A DNA stretch of 64,000 nucleotides. Source: Saturnia japonica (lineage: Eukaryota; Arthropoda; Insecta; Lepidoptera; Saturniidae). Both the position numbers and the translations under genes were made by a program. Numbering within the stretch: position 1 is the first letter of the stretch; every line of letters begins with the position of its first letter. Below are positions 45,401-60,138 of this stretch, piece by piece. The stretch covers positions 3,775,190 through 3,839,189 of the forward strand of contig CM065311.1 in NCBI GenBank assembly GCA_033032175.1. Reading direction: 5' to 3'. The notes below the pieces were generated by a model. That model saw nothing but the letters and a program-made list of their open reading frames with translations. It made no database searches and was not told the origin of the DNA.

Positions 45401-48400
45401 GCTGTAATGGTTAATGATACGTAAATACAATGTTCTATAAATTTGTCATAAAGAAAATTTTATGAAGTGAAATTTTGCCCAACAAAAATGAAGTTAAATG
45501 CTATACATTTTATTTAGACACATAGTTTAGGAAATAATGAAAAATTAATAAATTTGTATTTGCTGGAACTGAAAACTAGTATGATAGCCGCTACACGGGT
45601 GCATTGGCGGCGCGGCGCTGTGTTTGTCGTCACAGAGTACATTTGTCTAAAGAAGAATTTGTCGTATAAAATGAACACGGATGAAACCGTGAAGCATAGT
45701 TAGCTTGGTATATTTGTGTAAAAAATCTACTTTTTTTGTTAGTTGACAATGCTTTTCGATATCAAACTTTTTTGTGTCATCACTTGAAATTGAATAATTG
45801 ATGGAAAACTAGTATTTTATTTTATTTATTTTATTTTAATATTTTAAGAAAACTTACAGCTAAGTACTTATTTAAGTTACATGTATAAATTAATGAAGGC
45901 CATTTACAAGTTCTCACATATAATTATGTACTTATATATAAAAAAAAAAAAAAAAAAAAAAAGTAGACGGAAGAACACAAAAATATTAACAAAAGAAATA
46001 AGAATTCAAAAGAGCTTTCAACTTCTGCACAGTTGTATTAAATATATTAATGTCTAAATCACTAACTAATTTATTCATACTGCTGCTTACTCGAATGAAA
46101 TAGGAATTTTGTCTGTAGGTAGTTCTAACTATAGGACTATAAAGTATGTTAGGGTTTCTAAAAGATGCTGCCGGTACACGTAGGTTAATTTTGCTCAGTA
46201 TCTCCGAACAGTCAACTAGGCCATTGAGTATACACAAAAGATATGATACATCAGCTATTTCTCTTCGTGTATACAGCGGGAGCATATGAAATTTTTTACA
46301 GCGCGATGTGTAATCTGGTACAATTATTTCAGATTTAAACTGTAGGAAACGAAGAAACCGCTTTTGTATTTTCTCAATGCGTGTGATATATATATATTAT
46401 AATTGGGGTTCCAGACTTGAGATGCGTATTCAAGATGGGTTCGAACAAAAGAACAATAAAGAATTTTAAAAGTTTTAACACATTTAAATTCATTGGATAA
46501 TCGAAATACAAACCCTAATGCTTTAGAAGCTTTTTTGACAACATTATCAATATGCTTATCAAATATTAGTTTGGAGTCAAAAATAACACCTAAATCTCTA
46601 ACAGCATTAACTCGTGATAATTTAGTATTTTTAAGAAAGTAATTGTGCAGAATCGGATTGAGTTTACGGGTATATGTTATAACTTGACATTTCGTGACAT
46701 TTAAATCTAATTTATTGAGAGTACAATAATTTTGAAACTTATCTAAATCATATTGAATACGAACTACATCGGAAACAGTTTTAACAGGACATATAATTTT
46801 AAGGTCATCAGCGTAGAGAAGAATTTTGCAAGTGGTAAAACAGGATGGTATATCATTAATAAAAATGTTAAAGAGCAGAGGACCCAATAAAGATCCCTGA
46901 GGAACTCCTGAAGGAATCTGCATCGGCGAAGATGTATAGCCATTTAGAACTACAGTTTGGCATCTGTTCTTGACATAAGATGAAAACCACCTAAACAAAT
47001 TACCCCGAATCCCTATATCTCTCAGTTTGCAAAGCAGGATTTCATGATCTATCCTGTCAAATGCTTTACTGAAATCAGTATAAATTACATCTACCTGGGC
47101 AGGCTCTGACATGTAGTAAGTTATGTAATCACTAGACAGGATAAGATTTGATGTAGTAGATCTTCCTTTTATAAAGCCATGTTGCCGATCGTTAAGGGAA
47201 TGTTTAAGAGAAGGATAAAGTTGTTTGAAAACGACTTTTTCGAATACTTTAGAAAAAATGCAAAGTTTGGAGATGGGTCTGTAGTTAATGACCAAGTCTT
47301 TAGAGCCATTCTTATGAACAGGCGTAATTAAGGCAGATTTCCATATATCGGGCATTATCCCATCTTTAAGAGAACGCTTATATAAAAGAGAAAGTGGGAC
47401 AGAAATACTATTTGCACACTTAACTATTAAAATGGGAGGTATGTTATCAGGACCTGCAGATTTGTTAAGATCAAGAGTTTCAAGAATTTTTTGTATATCA
47501 GAACAGACAATTTCAATAGAACTTATATTGGAAGAAGACTCAAGAATGAATGTTGAACCGTCTGTAATAGGTGAAGAATTTTGTGTATTATCTAGAAAAG
47601 AAGAATGAAAATAGTCAGAAAACATGTTACATATGATGTCACCTGATGCAGAAGAAACCAGACCATATTTCATCATGGATGGATAAGCATTACACTGGTT
47701 TTTACTTTTCACATAAGACCAGAATGCTTTGGGAGATTTCAAAATATTAATTTCAATTTGAGAGATATAATTGTGGAACATATCTTTTTCCATATGTTTA
47801 GCTCGTTCCCTTAAAGTTACGAAAGAATTGTGATCAGATAAGGTATTTTTTAAACTTTGTTAAAAACTTGTATTTTTCTTTCAATACTCTAATGAGCGAC
47901 GATTTATACCAAAGTGGGTATTTATTATTAGGCGTAACAGTTTTCGAGGGAATAAACTTGTTTCGTAAACTAGTCAAAGTAGAGTAAAAAAACGAAACAG
48001 ATTCCTCTGTAGATTTAGAGCTAAATTCATGGCGCCAGTCTATTTCATTTATTCTTGTTGAAATTGAATCAAAGTCACCTATGTGATACATAAATTTAAC
48101 GTACGGACACAAAGGAAGAGCGTGGAGTTCAACAAAATCTGCATTTACAACTAAGGCTTTATGGTGCTGATCCTCTGGAACCAAAGGTTCAATACAACTT
48201 GTAACAGAGACATCACTATTAGAAAAAATTAAATCCAAGAATCTATTGTTTATGTTATTAAATGAATTGTATTGCTGCAAGTGACATGTGGCAAGGCTAT
48301 CAATGAAATTAGTTTGAACAACTCCCTGAGTATTAGAAGGATAAAACGATACACCATCATCCGCTAAGGACCAGGTTAAGTTCGGTAGGTTAAAGTCCCC

Positions 48401-51400
48401 TAAGATAATAAATTTATCTAGGGGATTCTGAAGTATGATTTCAATTAAATTATCCGAAAAATTTGTTAATTGTGTTGCCATCGAATTACCGAGATTCTGA
48501 TTACAAATATAAACAACACACAAATGTATTTTGTAACAAATTTTTGGTTTCTTACATTGAGCTAATATGGTCACCCAAATATCTTCAGCTGACGAGAACC
48601 ACTCGGAACGAAGATAATAGAAGTATGCAATCTAGTTGTAGTACTGAGCAATGCATGCTACCTTTGTACGATAACATTGCTGCATTGAAAACACCACTGT
48701 TGTCGGCTATGAGCATTAAAAAATAAAAAATTCATATCATGCTTTAATATGTGATGACTGAGCAACATACACCAATTGGAATACCAAATGCGGGTCGAAG
48801 TGTGTTAATTAGATAGCCACATGTGTCAACATGTATCGTAGTAGCGCACTGTGGAATTTATATGCCTACATTATTTTTTTATGTACGCCATTCTGTACTG
48901 ATAATGTAACATTGAAATTTCCTAATGGATGATATTATGTGTATGCGTGTGTAACGAAACTTATTCGTGTTACAATAATAATTTTCTCATCTTACATGAA
49001 ACTAGCTGTATCCCACGGTGTCAACCGTGTTAATTTTATCCGACAAACACCGCGCCGCCAACGCTCCCGTCTAAACTATCAAATTTGTTCTTCGTGCAAG
49101 TTGAAATTGTATTTATAATTTTTCATTATCTACTAAACTATATGTTCAATTAACATTCTATAGAGAGCAAAATTTTACTTAATAAAATTGTCTTTATAAT
49201 AAAGTAAGTTTTGTTCGTAACGATTTATGTATTATGATGCCTAAAAATAATGCTCATAAAGTTACTTTTTAGTTTTCAACAAATGTTTGTCACAAATGGC
49301 TTATGTATAAGAGATAGGCATATGATATCGCGGACTTTTTTTTAGTTATAGTATTTTTGTAGAACAATGTATTTACGTATCATTACGCCAGCGGACACAG
49401 ATACAACAGCTCGGGAGGGCTACCACTTCCGACTTAACAAAAATCAATTTTTCGTATCCGACTGGTGGTTCCAGAGATTAGCGTGTTTAAATAAACAAAC
49501 AAAGAAACTTATCCGTTTTATTATATTAAAAAGTATAGGTTTATATATCAGGCAAAATCAAACAACTTTCTTTTATTAAACAAATTTAATCTTGATCATA
49601 TATTTGAGATACATACATAAGTATAAACAGATAAACTTGTGTTTGTTGTCCTTGCAAATATTTTCATAAAAATCTGAGACCAAAGAAAAATATACTTTAA
49701 ACTACATAGAATTTCTTCTGATAAATTAAAAATTACAGTCTACATATACATAGTTCTATACTATATTATAATAGTATAAAGTTCAAGAAATTATTTTTTG
49801 TTTATTTAAACGCACTAATGTCTTTTAGAGCTAATGTTTAGTGAGATTTGAGAAATTATTTTTGCATCATATAGCCTATTTATCGAGAAAAGTTAAGGGT
49901 TTTATAACATTACTCTACGACCCTAGCGAGCGGAGCAGTGACTAGAACGTCAATCAATCTAGGTTCTAGGTAGCAGGCAAGTTCTAGGCAGGTACAGGAA
50001 GTGTGAGAAGCTACACGGGTCTTTTGGCAGCGGCGTAGTTGTTTACGAGTATTTGTTAAAATATAACGTAATTAAATCGTAGCGATAAGGACAAGTGGAT
50101 TGAATACCGACGCCCGTAGGTTCGAGGTAGGGATTCGCGTTTATTTAATCATTTGTATTTAGTTAATTAGTAACTTTATCAGCTGATGATGAGGGATAAC
50201 ATCGCTTGTAATCCTGAACGCTTGAGAAACAATCTCAACTACCACCGTCCAGTGAGATAAGGCCCAAATCTAGGGGGTAAGCCGGGTGGCAATTCATACG
50301 AGTGAAAAGAATCTTTAATGTAACCCGGTTCAAATAAGCACCTAGCATGCGGGCGTGTATTACTATCGATATTTTATTTCATTTTGGAATTCATCTTTAG
50401 TGAATTTCTTAATGCATTCCATGTTTATTTTGGAATGCATGATAGTGTTCTGATATCTGTGCCATACGAATTTCTGCCTCATCTAGAATTCTCAAATTCT
50501 TTAGGAAATGGGCGCCAACGTCATGTTTTGCCCCGGTTCGGAAAAATATTGGATACAAGGTTGAGAGGGAGACCTTGGAAAAACTATCAACTTCTCGGCG
50601 TTTCAAATCACTAATATGTTGTAAGTTGGTGTTATGCTACACCTCGAGAAGAGGAATTATCAGATATTTATAAACGTCCGCTCTTTTAAATTTAAAAACT
50701 TGTATTAATCCAATTGTATTTAATCGATAGCGAATTAATATTAGCTCAAGTGTAAAACTCTTGTATTTACTTAGGGTAGATATTAGTCATAAGGATTATT
50801 TATGGTTAATGTTTTCATGGCGACAATATGTCCATTTAGTTGGACACATCTGTATTTGTAAAGACTCTGAATCATTGTTTATGTTAATGATTCATTGTAA
50901 TGTTATTCATGCCATTAGACGTTAGACTTCAGACCATATACAAGTTCATTGTATCGTAAGTACTCAGTAATTAGCTATGCAAATTGTTTTTGTTGCATCA
51001 TAACTTAACTGCGTATTATGTACAATTATACAAGAATTCGTTTTTTGGTATTTGAATTCACAATACGTGAAATAGATTTGTTCTTGTTAAATTCCACTTA
51101 TTTCTTATAACGTTTTTATTTGATAGATGAAGTTAATTTGAACTTTCGGGCCCTCAGTTTTCATCTATATATACTCATTACGAAGCGCAAGAGATTGTTT
51201 GTTTGCTTGCTTGAACGCACTAATCTGTAGAAGTAACAGTCCGATTAATTTTTTTTCCTTTTCATAGTCTATTTGTTGAGGAAGGTTATAGGCTAACTAA
51301 CATCACGCTACAATCCTTAGGATTGGAGAAGTTACCATACGAAGTGTATGTAGGTCCATAAGTACGCTAAGCGAAAATGAAGTAACAGTGCGGGCGCGAG

Positions 51401-54400
51401 CCGTGGCTTGACGCGGGGTATTGGGAGCCAAGGGCGGGTTGACGAGATGGCGGCGAGAACTGACAAAATTAAACGAAAATGAATCCGTGGGTCACCGATT
51501 TATATCAGCCGCTCATCTACGATTTTTCCGAACCGGAGCAAAAATTTAACATTGACGGCCCCTACTATCCAGTGTTTGAGATTTCCAAATACGACAGGAA
51601 CTCCCCCGATAGAAAAATCACACGCACTACGCACGCGTTCAACAACCAATTTGGATATATATGACGTTTTAATAAATAAATTCTTAGGATGCGTTTAGAA
51701 TATATGACGTTACACTAATTAATTAATAGTTAGGATGCTATTAAAAATGAATTTAATACGCCGTCCAAAACCCAATAAACAATCGATCGTACAACGATTG
51801 CGCTCTGGATGCTAAGCACTTTAGTGAACAAGTTTTTTTGTTTTTATACATGTTACGCGTAAGTTCTAAAATATTTTTTCCTATTTTTACATGAAGTCAT
51901 AATTAACTATACATTCCATGCCAGATATAATTCTAACCCTTTCTGTTAACTTAACATAAACGTCAGACGTTGAGAAAAAAAGATAATCTAATCGTGTACA
52001 AGTATGCTAAGGTTTACGTAAGCTTAGTAATGATTATCTAATTAATATTAGGTCTTTAAATATGAAATTCGCGTTTTGTACGGGAGGAATATAAAGTCTT
52101 TTTTTTGTAAAATATATTTAATCAATCAAAGTAGGCACCGTTGTTATCTATGCACTTTTGCCATCTCATAGATAGTTCATTGATCCCTTTACTAAAAAAA
52201 AAATTGGGGGCGAGAATCAACTAACTTTTTGAAGGAGGTTTGGACTGCCGCATCGGAGTTGAATTTTTTTCCTTGTAAGAAGTTGACCAAATTCCGGAAA
52301 AAATGGTAATCTGTTGGAGCAAGGTCCGGGGAGTGAGGTGAATGTCGCAGGCATTCCAATTGTAGCTCATCTAACTTAGTGGTTGTTTGTTGTGCAGTGT
52401 GTGGTCTTGCGTTGTCGTGAAGCAGCAGTGGCCTAGAGCGATTGACCAATCTCGGTTGTTTAGCAGCTAGTTCTTCCTTCATGGTTTGCAGTTACTGACA
52501 ATAGATATCTGCCGTAATCGATTGGCCACATTTAAGAAAGCTGTAGTGAACGACACCGGCGCTAGTCCACCAAACACTCACAAGTAACTTTTACTGAGTA
52601 AATTTTCGTTTAGGGCAGGATTTGGCTGGGTCTCCCAGGAATCAGCCATTGCGACAAGCGCTTCCGATTATCGTACAGTATCCACTTTTCATCACAAATA
52701 ATGATTCGATTTAAAATCCCTTCATTATTGTGTCGGTTAAGCAAAGTAACACAACAGTCGACCCGTGTTTGCAAGTTCGATTCACTCAATTCATGAGGTA
52801 CCCATCGTTCAAGTTTTTTTACTTTCCCGATTTGCTTCAAGTGGATTAATACAGTTTTATCACTTACCCCGAAGCCTGCAGCTATCTCTGAAGTGCTTTG
52901 TGATGGATCCGCTTCCACAATAGCCTTTAATTCATCATTTTCCACTTTGGTCTCCGGCCGTCAACGGGGTTGGTTCTGAAGGTCGAAATTTCCAGAAAGA
53001 AAACGTTGAAACTAAAAACGTACCGTGTTTTCTTTTGTGACACCAGCGCCGTACACATCATTAATCCTTCGAGCTGTTTCTGCAGCACTGGTGCCACGGT
53101 AGAACTCGTACTCGTAAATATACCGATATTTCGTGTTTTCCATTGTGCGGTAATAAGCGACGCCAAAGAAAAAATAATGAGGAAAAAGCAAATGAATGAC
53201 TGTTTTCAAAATTCAAATGTATCAGCTAAATAAATTTATAAATTTGAATTTGGAATTCTTAACCAAAGAGGAAATATTTCAGATCAAAGTGGTCATAACG
53301 ACAAAACGCTAATTTCATATGTAAGGACCTAATATTTACAGGGCGACGGAGGCTGGTGACTTCAATGTTGTTTCGAAGATGTTAGCGTGTGGATACCGGA
53401 ACCGGGACGCCAAGAATCAAGACGGACAGACGGCCGTACACATCGCTGCGAAATCCGGACGGGATAACATCTTGGCCAAGTTGATAGAGAGCGGAGCTAC
53501 CGTTAACGTACGAGACTCGTTTGGATTCACTCCTTTACATGTAAGCATTAATGTCGATTAAATAGCTAATCATTTTACAAACTAAGTTTTTTACTAATCA
53601 ACATGATCAATGGTGGAATGGCCAATTGACTGATGTGTAAAGTTTGTCATAATATGCACTTTAGTCAATTAGCATTTTCACCGTCAATATTATTATATAT
53701 AATTATTAATCCTTTGATTAATTTATTAATAAATAACAGTATTATATCTGCAATTTCAAGCAAAGTAAATATAGATTGGCTATACGACAGAGAAAGAGCA
53801 TAGTATAGGCATAGTACGACATAATATGTCAGAGCGAGATAGGGACACATCTCTAGTGTCTTAAAGCTAAAGACCCGCAGGGCTCTTTGTCAAACATGAC
53901 GAAAATAAATATCGCTTATTTTCGTAAAATATAAGGTTTTACAATATAATTTAGTGTTTGGTAGACGTATTACAGTTATGGTTACCTGTGCAGTGCCTTG
54001 TTGTAACTCATCCATAAAGAAAATCTACAAAATATCCATTTCACATGTAAGGCCGAAAGAAATGTTTTGCTCACAAACTAAATTGTATTAGAAAGCTCAT
54101 AAAAGATCTAATCATGTATAAATTGAGAAAATATCGTATTTAATCATATGAATTTTCCGAAAGTATTGGAATTCAAAATAAAATTTTATGAAATACGTGA
54201 ATATTTGCAAATTTTAATCTAAATTACAAAAAGATTGACATAATATGTCGATACCAGTCTATCGAAAGATGCTTGTGCGTGTTCCTACAAAATAGATTAT
54301 TAGATTTCCTCAAAATATTGACAAAAATGGCTAACGATGATAAACAAACGGAAATGGGTTTCCAAAAAATATTCCAAGGTTTGCAGCAAGCATTTTGAAA

Positions 54401-57400
54401 AAGAATGTTTTTTTCATACGTAAAACGAGTGAAGCTGCGTTCTGGTTCCGTACCTACATTATTCATGCCATTTTGTTATTTTATGATTCATAATGTTTAT
54501 TTTAGTATAGAATGATTTTTAACAATAGCCATGGAAAATGGGTAATAATTTTAACTTTTTTATTTATTTATAGAATATATATCTATATGTCTTACATTAT
54601 TGCATTATTGCACTTTACTCCAAATGGGTCGATACCCATTTGCTTAAGAGCATAGATTTCATGAATACTAGCAATACCCGCAGCTCCTCACGCGTTTATT
54701 ATGGAATAATTTCTTTATATTTTAATTATTATTTTTAACACATATTTCATGATTTCTAAAAGTATTATTTAAAATCCATATAGTCTATCAATTGACTAAT
54801 GATATAAGTTTCCAGGTCTCAAAATTGTATATTAAGAATCTGTCAACCTGTTTTGAGTGAAATCTGGACATACGGTTTGCTCACCTCTGCTCTAGTGTAT
54901 CTTCGAAGACGAAGGTCTAATACCAATTAAATTAAAGTGAGACCACTCTTGAGATATCCCTTTTCCAACAAAAAAAAATGTAAATCAGTTCATAAAAAAA
55001 GAAATTATGGCTAAACATCCATTAAAGAATACATTCCAATTGAGATAAGAACCTTCTAATAAGGTATTACTATTATAAAGCAATAGTGTGTCATTTCGGA
55101 TAGTGCCTAAAACGTAGCCTAACTAAATACGTCATAGCTATTGACCCCATATCTTCCTATTTTCAACAAAACATTTTATAAAAAACCTTTATAAATTATG
55201 TTTAATTTCGACATGATTTAATAGTAAACTGTTCTAACGAGTCCTCTATCAAAGCATATTCTCTATCACTAACTACTCATAAGTTTGTATGCAGTGAATG
55301 TACAGTTTTTATGGCCTGTAACTATAATAAATCAATTATAAGTTGATTTCTCAAGCTATTCTGATACAGTTTTATAATATTCAGAAGTAGGAAACAGTGA
55401 AACTGGTTTATGATGCTATGTATGTGGTTTTGTTTCTAACAGTAATTTATTAGTAGGTATTGAATGGTATGTACATAAATATTTCAACTAATATAATATT
55501 TAATATGAAGTTGTAACAGCTTACACTTTTACTTAACGAACATCTTCATATGTATAAAATTAATATTTATTTCGTAAAAGCTTAAAACATGTTCACAAGA
55601 TTTACTGATGACGGAATAGACCCAATATACTCATCGGCGCAAAAATGCAAGAAACAATAGATCAGTACATTTTTAATATTTCTAACTTATTTGATACTTT
55701 TTTCCGTACCTATTAGAAAGTAATCTGTTTTCTATGTGATATATGAAATTGTACGTAATACCAGGTGGTATTACTATAAATTGGTAACCACCCGGGTTCA
55801 AACCTATGAGCGGTTAAAACCCATTACAAACAAATGCCGGCTGAAAACTAGTTAAAAAAACATACCAGAGTTAATCTTCTGCTGCGCTTGCAATGCAGCG
55901 GTTCTTGGTGTCAAAACGTGTCGAAGGAATGGTTGGCCTTCGCGCATTTATTCCACGCATCCCATCTTCTGTGTTATATAATTCATTGATATTGTTAATA
56001 ATTCGTATTAGATCGTGCTTTAAACTTAACTTGGCTATAAAAAATTAACTACGATTTATTTATCATCTGGGTGGAATGAAATGAGTGATAACTAGGTATG
56101 TTAACCCGGGTGGTTTACCCGGTTATAGTGGTTATGAGTATCACTATTAAGTAAAAATATGACTTAATATTTCAGTACACATGTCAAAATAACTTGCCGA
56201 GTACAACAGAGGTGTTGATAACGAAAGGTAATGCCAACTATCAGATGCGACATGCTCCTACCGGGAAAGTGCCCCTTCACGACGCCGCGCAGCGAGGACA
56301 TATAGAATGTATCAAGGTAATAAGATAATTAGGCCGCTAGATTCGTCAGTATTAAAATAATTTTTAAGGCTCATTACATAACTAAATGTTTTTATGAGAT
56401 TGGATTCTTTAATTTTGTATACAAAAGTAGTAACACGGATTAATTGACACTGACAATGAAAAGTGGTTTATTTTCATACTAGTTGTGCTCTACGGTTTCA
56501 CCCTTATTTCATTTATTTGACCAACTCTCCACCGCGCCGCCAACACACCTGTTCAATCTATTGTTGTGCTCCCTATTGTGGTACTGCAGCTTTCCTGATC
56601 GCTTGACGTTCATGGTTACTGTTCTGGTCCTTAAAGTCGTAGTGTGAAAAATCTGATTCGTTGTTTCGGAGTTTACATATTATATATACACAAATTCACA
56701 AAATTAGCATTCTTCATAATATTAGCGTAGATGTATATGTATGATGACTCAAGTTAGCAAACAATAGTGAGCCAAGCCCGGTGAAGCTGTTAAAGCCTCT
56801 AATGGCTCCAGGGCCCTTAAGGCTAACTGTACAGTCAGTTCGAAAGAAAAAAATGAGATAAATATAGTTCAGTTGCATCTTAATTGTTGGTAAACATGTT
56901 CAACAGCTATGATGTCTTTTTTGCAGGTTCTGCTAAAATTGAAAGCGCCGGCAAACCCAAGGACTTTGGCACAAGATACACCAGCTGATTTAGCTAAACA
57001 TAACGGTCACACGGAATGCTATCAGTTGCTAAGTAAGGTTTTTATAAATGGGATTTCTTATCCACAACACTTAAAAAATCATACCCTATTTTTACACGCT
57101 AAAATACTTTAAAAAAAACTTCCTTAGAAGCTGATATATTTACGTTACTTCCCTGATGATAAGCGCAGTACAATCTTTAACACAATGGTGACCACCGAGT
57201 GGTCGAAATCCATCGACGGTCGCTGCGGTCATGCATGAATATGCACAGGCTGATTCAGAAACGCGTCACGCAAAAGCTAGTCACTATGAGATGGGCTTTT
57301 CACCACATGCATGGTGGTCGCGACTGAGTTGGGCAAAATAGCCCAACCAGCCCCTATCACAAAACCATTTTTTTCTGCTCATCTACGCTACATAAACTCC

Positions 57401-60100
57401 TGGAGAAGATGTCTACTTCTTCCACGGTTTAAGTTTTGCACTATCCATCGTGACTTAAAATTTTTATTAAGTAGCTATTTAGTAATTATTTAGTATAGTA
57501 TTAGATTGGCAAAATAGGTTTAATAAGACAAGACCAAAAATTGAATACACTAGTGCGAGTATTATTTCGTTTATTTCTTTGTTAAAGGAGTTATATATAT
57601 CCTGGTACAGTACATATAACCACAATTAAACATATCTACATACATTAAGCTATACTTTAAAACCCGAGATTTTACAAAAATAACTGGGATTTGTTTTGAT
57701 TACAATTTACATCGATCACCACAGGCCGATGATAGCACATACAAAAATGGTATCATATCCATAGAGTAATACATAGGTATTACCTATATTAAATGTATGG
57801 TTTTTTATGTAATCATGAAAAATTCTCAACTCTATTATGGTAGATATTTTCACTCCATCCTTTTTGTATCCCAAATTATACTTTCCTTTTTTTTTTTAGA
57901 AAATCACCAACCTGAGCTACCGAGAACTTCAAGGAGTCAGTGGTATCACGGCACACTGAATCGAGATGAGGCGGTGAAGACACTTGAAGAATATAGGATA
58001 CAACATAATCTAAATGAAAAGGCATCGGACGGTGTGTTCCTCGTGCGATACAGCGAAAGGCACACCGGCGCCTACGTACTCACGATGCTTAACGAGAATA
58101 CACCTTACAATTTCATTATTAGGAAAGAGGTATGTTGGTCTAATATAAATATTTTCAAATAATATTATTTATGGTCTTAACTATAAATAGATGAGGTGGA
58201 ACATAGTTCAAAATTAAACTATACTGGAACCATGTGTTAATGCCTCGTTTTAATAAAAAATATATTAATTTTGTAGTGTTGATTAAGTAGAAAAGATTAT
58301 TATTAATTGCAAACACTAATTTTTTATTACTTTCAAAGTAAAAATGTTTAGTATTCCTACTCAATTTTACATTTTGTAATATTTGAACACATTAAAATCA
58401 CTTACAAAATGAAAATTGCACCTTTTAACATTATCAATATCTTTTTTGTAAAACCCTGTTCATATAAAACTTGACGTAGATAGGCAAATATTTATAAATA
58501 TGAAATAATAATCTGCTTATATTATTTTGTATGAGTAATTACAAAAAAATATTTTAGGAGACATCACCTAATTAACATCCAAATAAACTCTCTCGTAATT
58601 TTATGTTTTAGGCAAATTGGCTATTCATAGATGACGGACCATATTTAGAATCATTAGAAAGGTTGATTGAACATTACAGCACAGTGCCTGATGGTCTGCC
58701 AACAAAACTTACCAATCCCGTACCCCCCAAGCCGAAGCCACCACTACCCGAAGTAAGTTTGTGTAACAACTATTTGAGGATGTCAGAGTATTTTTAACCA
58801 ACATCAAACAAGATATTTTTCATATTAAATGATTTTCAGGAGATCCCTGATATTTCTTCGAAATCAAAGACCCAATGCTAATGAAATGCGACCCCCTTTC
58901 CAACAAAAACGAATCATTGTAATCGGCTCATAAACATAGAATTGATTGAACATCCATTTTAAAAATAGTACATTCGAATTTAGAACCTCGTCCGAAGTTG
59001 GTTAAATAAGGAGGAAGTTTTCATTTTGAATACATTTTTTTAAATGGATATTCTGACTTCGCTTCTTTGTTTATGAACCGATTTAGATTTAATTTCATTG
59101 GCATTGGACTTTCGATTGTGAAGATGTACCAGGGAATTCCTCAAATTAATTACAGTTAGCACCCTTTTTTGAAGAAAATAAATTGTTACAACTATGATTC
59201 CGTATTATTATATCCTGGAAACACAAAGCTGTATTAGATTATTTAATAGTTTGATTTTAAGATTTTTAAATATACTATTGACAATTCTTAAAGCCCATTA
59301 ATGGAGGACTGAATTTAGCTTACCGAATACAAAATTTAATAAAATTAGTCAAGCCATATTTGAGTTAAATCCGGACATACAAACAGCCAGACAGTTAAAA
59401 TTTTCTAATGACATATTCGTGGTCAGTGTGCTTTATAATAGAAGCCTATCAGAAAAGGAAAAAAATGTTACACATACAGATTTATTGTTAGGGAGTAATA
59501 TGATACTTTAACATATTCACTGCATCCTGTTTAGATATTATCTAAGCAGGATGCAGTAAAGATAATATTTTAAAGAATGTCCTGGTAGTTTTTTCTCTAT
59601 GTCTTATCATATTGCCACACCCTTTGTATCACAGATTAGTAAACTGGAAATTACTTATAGAGAATATTTGTAAACTGATAAATGGTACAATTAACATTGG
59701 ATTTGTCATTTTTTTTATTTCCGTTGTTCTGTAAATTAATAAATAATACATATTTTAATTTTACAGTTTTCCACAATGCCACGGAACAAGAAGCTATCAC
59801 CAAGTCGTGCAGCTATGAACCAAACATTATCTCTAGTTAAACACGATATTTTAAATGAAAAACAATTGACCCAGAGTTCTCCACCATCCGCTCAAATCAG
59901 CAACAACATGTTTGAGCTTCTCGCGAGGAATATATCCTTCTCCTCGGACTTCAGCAATGACAGTATGAACAATAATGAAGACGATGACAATGAAACATAT
60001 AAAGTACCAGTGAACAATAATGCAGTTGTTTTAGGTGAAAATTACAATGAGATATCTATAAATTCAGAAGGTCAATTATCAACACTTCAAGGTTAGTGAC

Positions 60101-60138
<38 letters not shown>

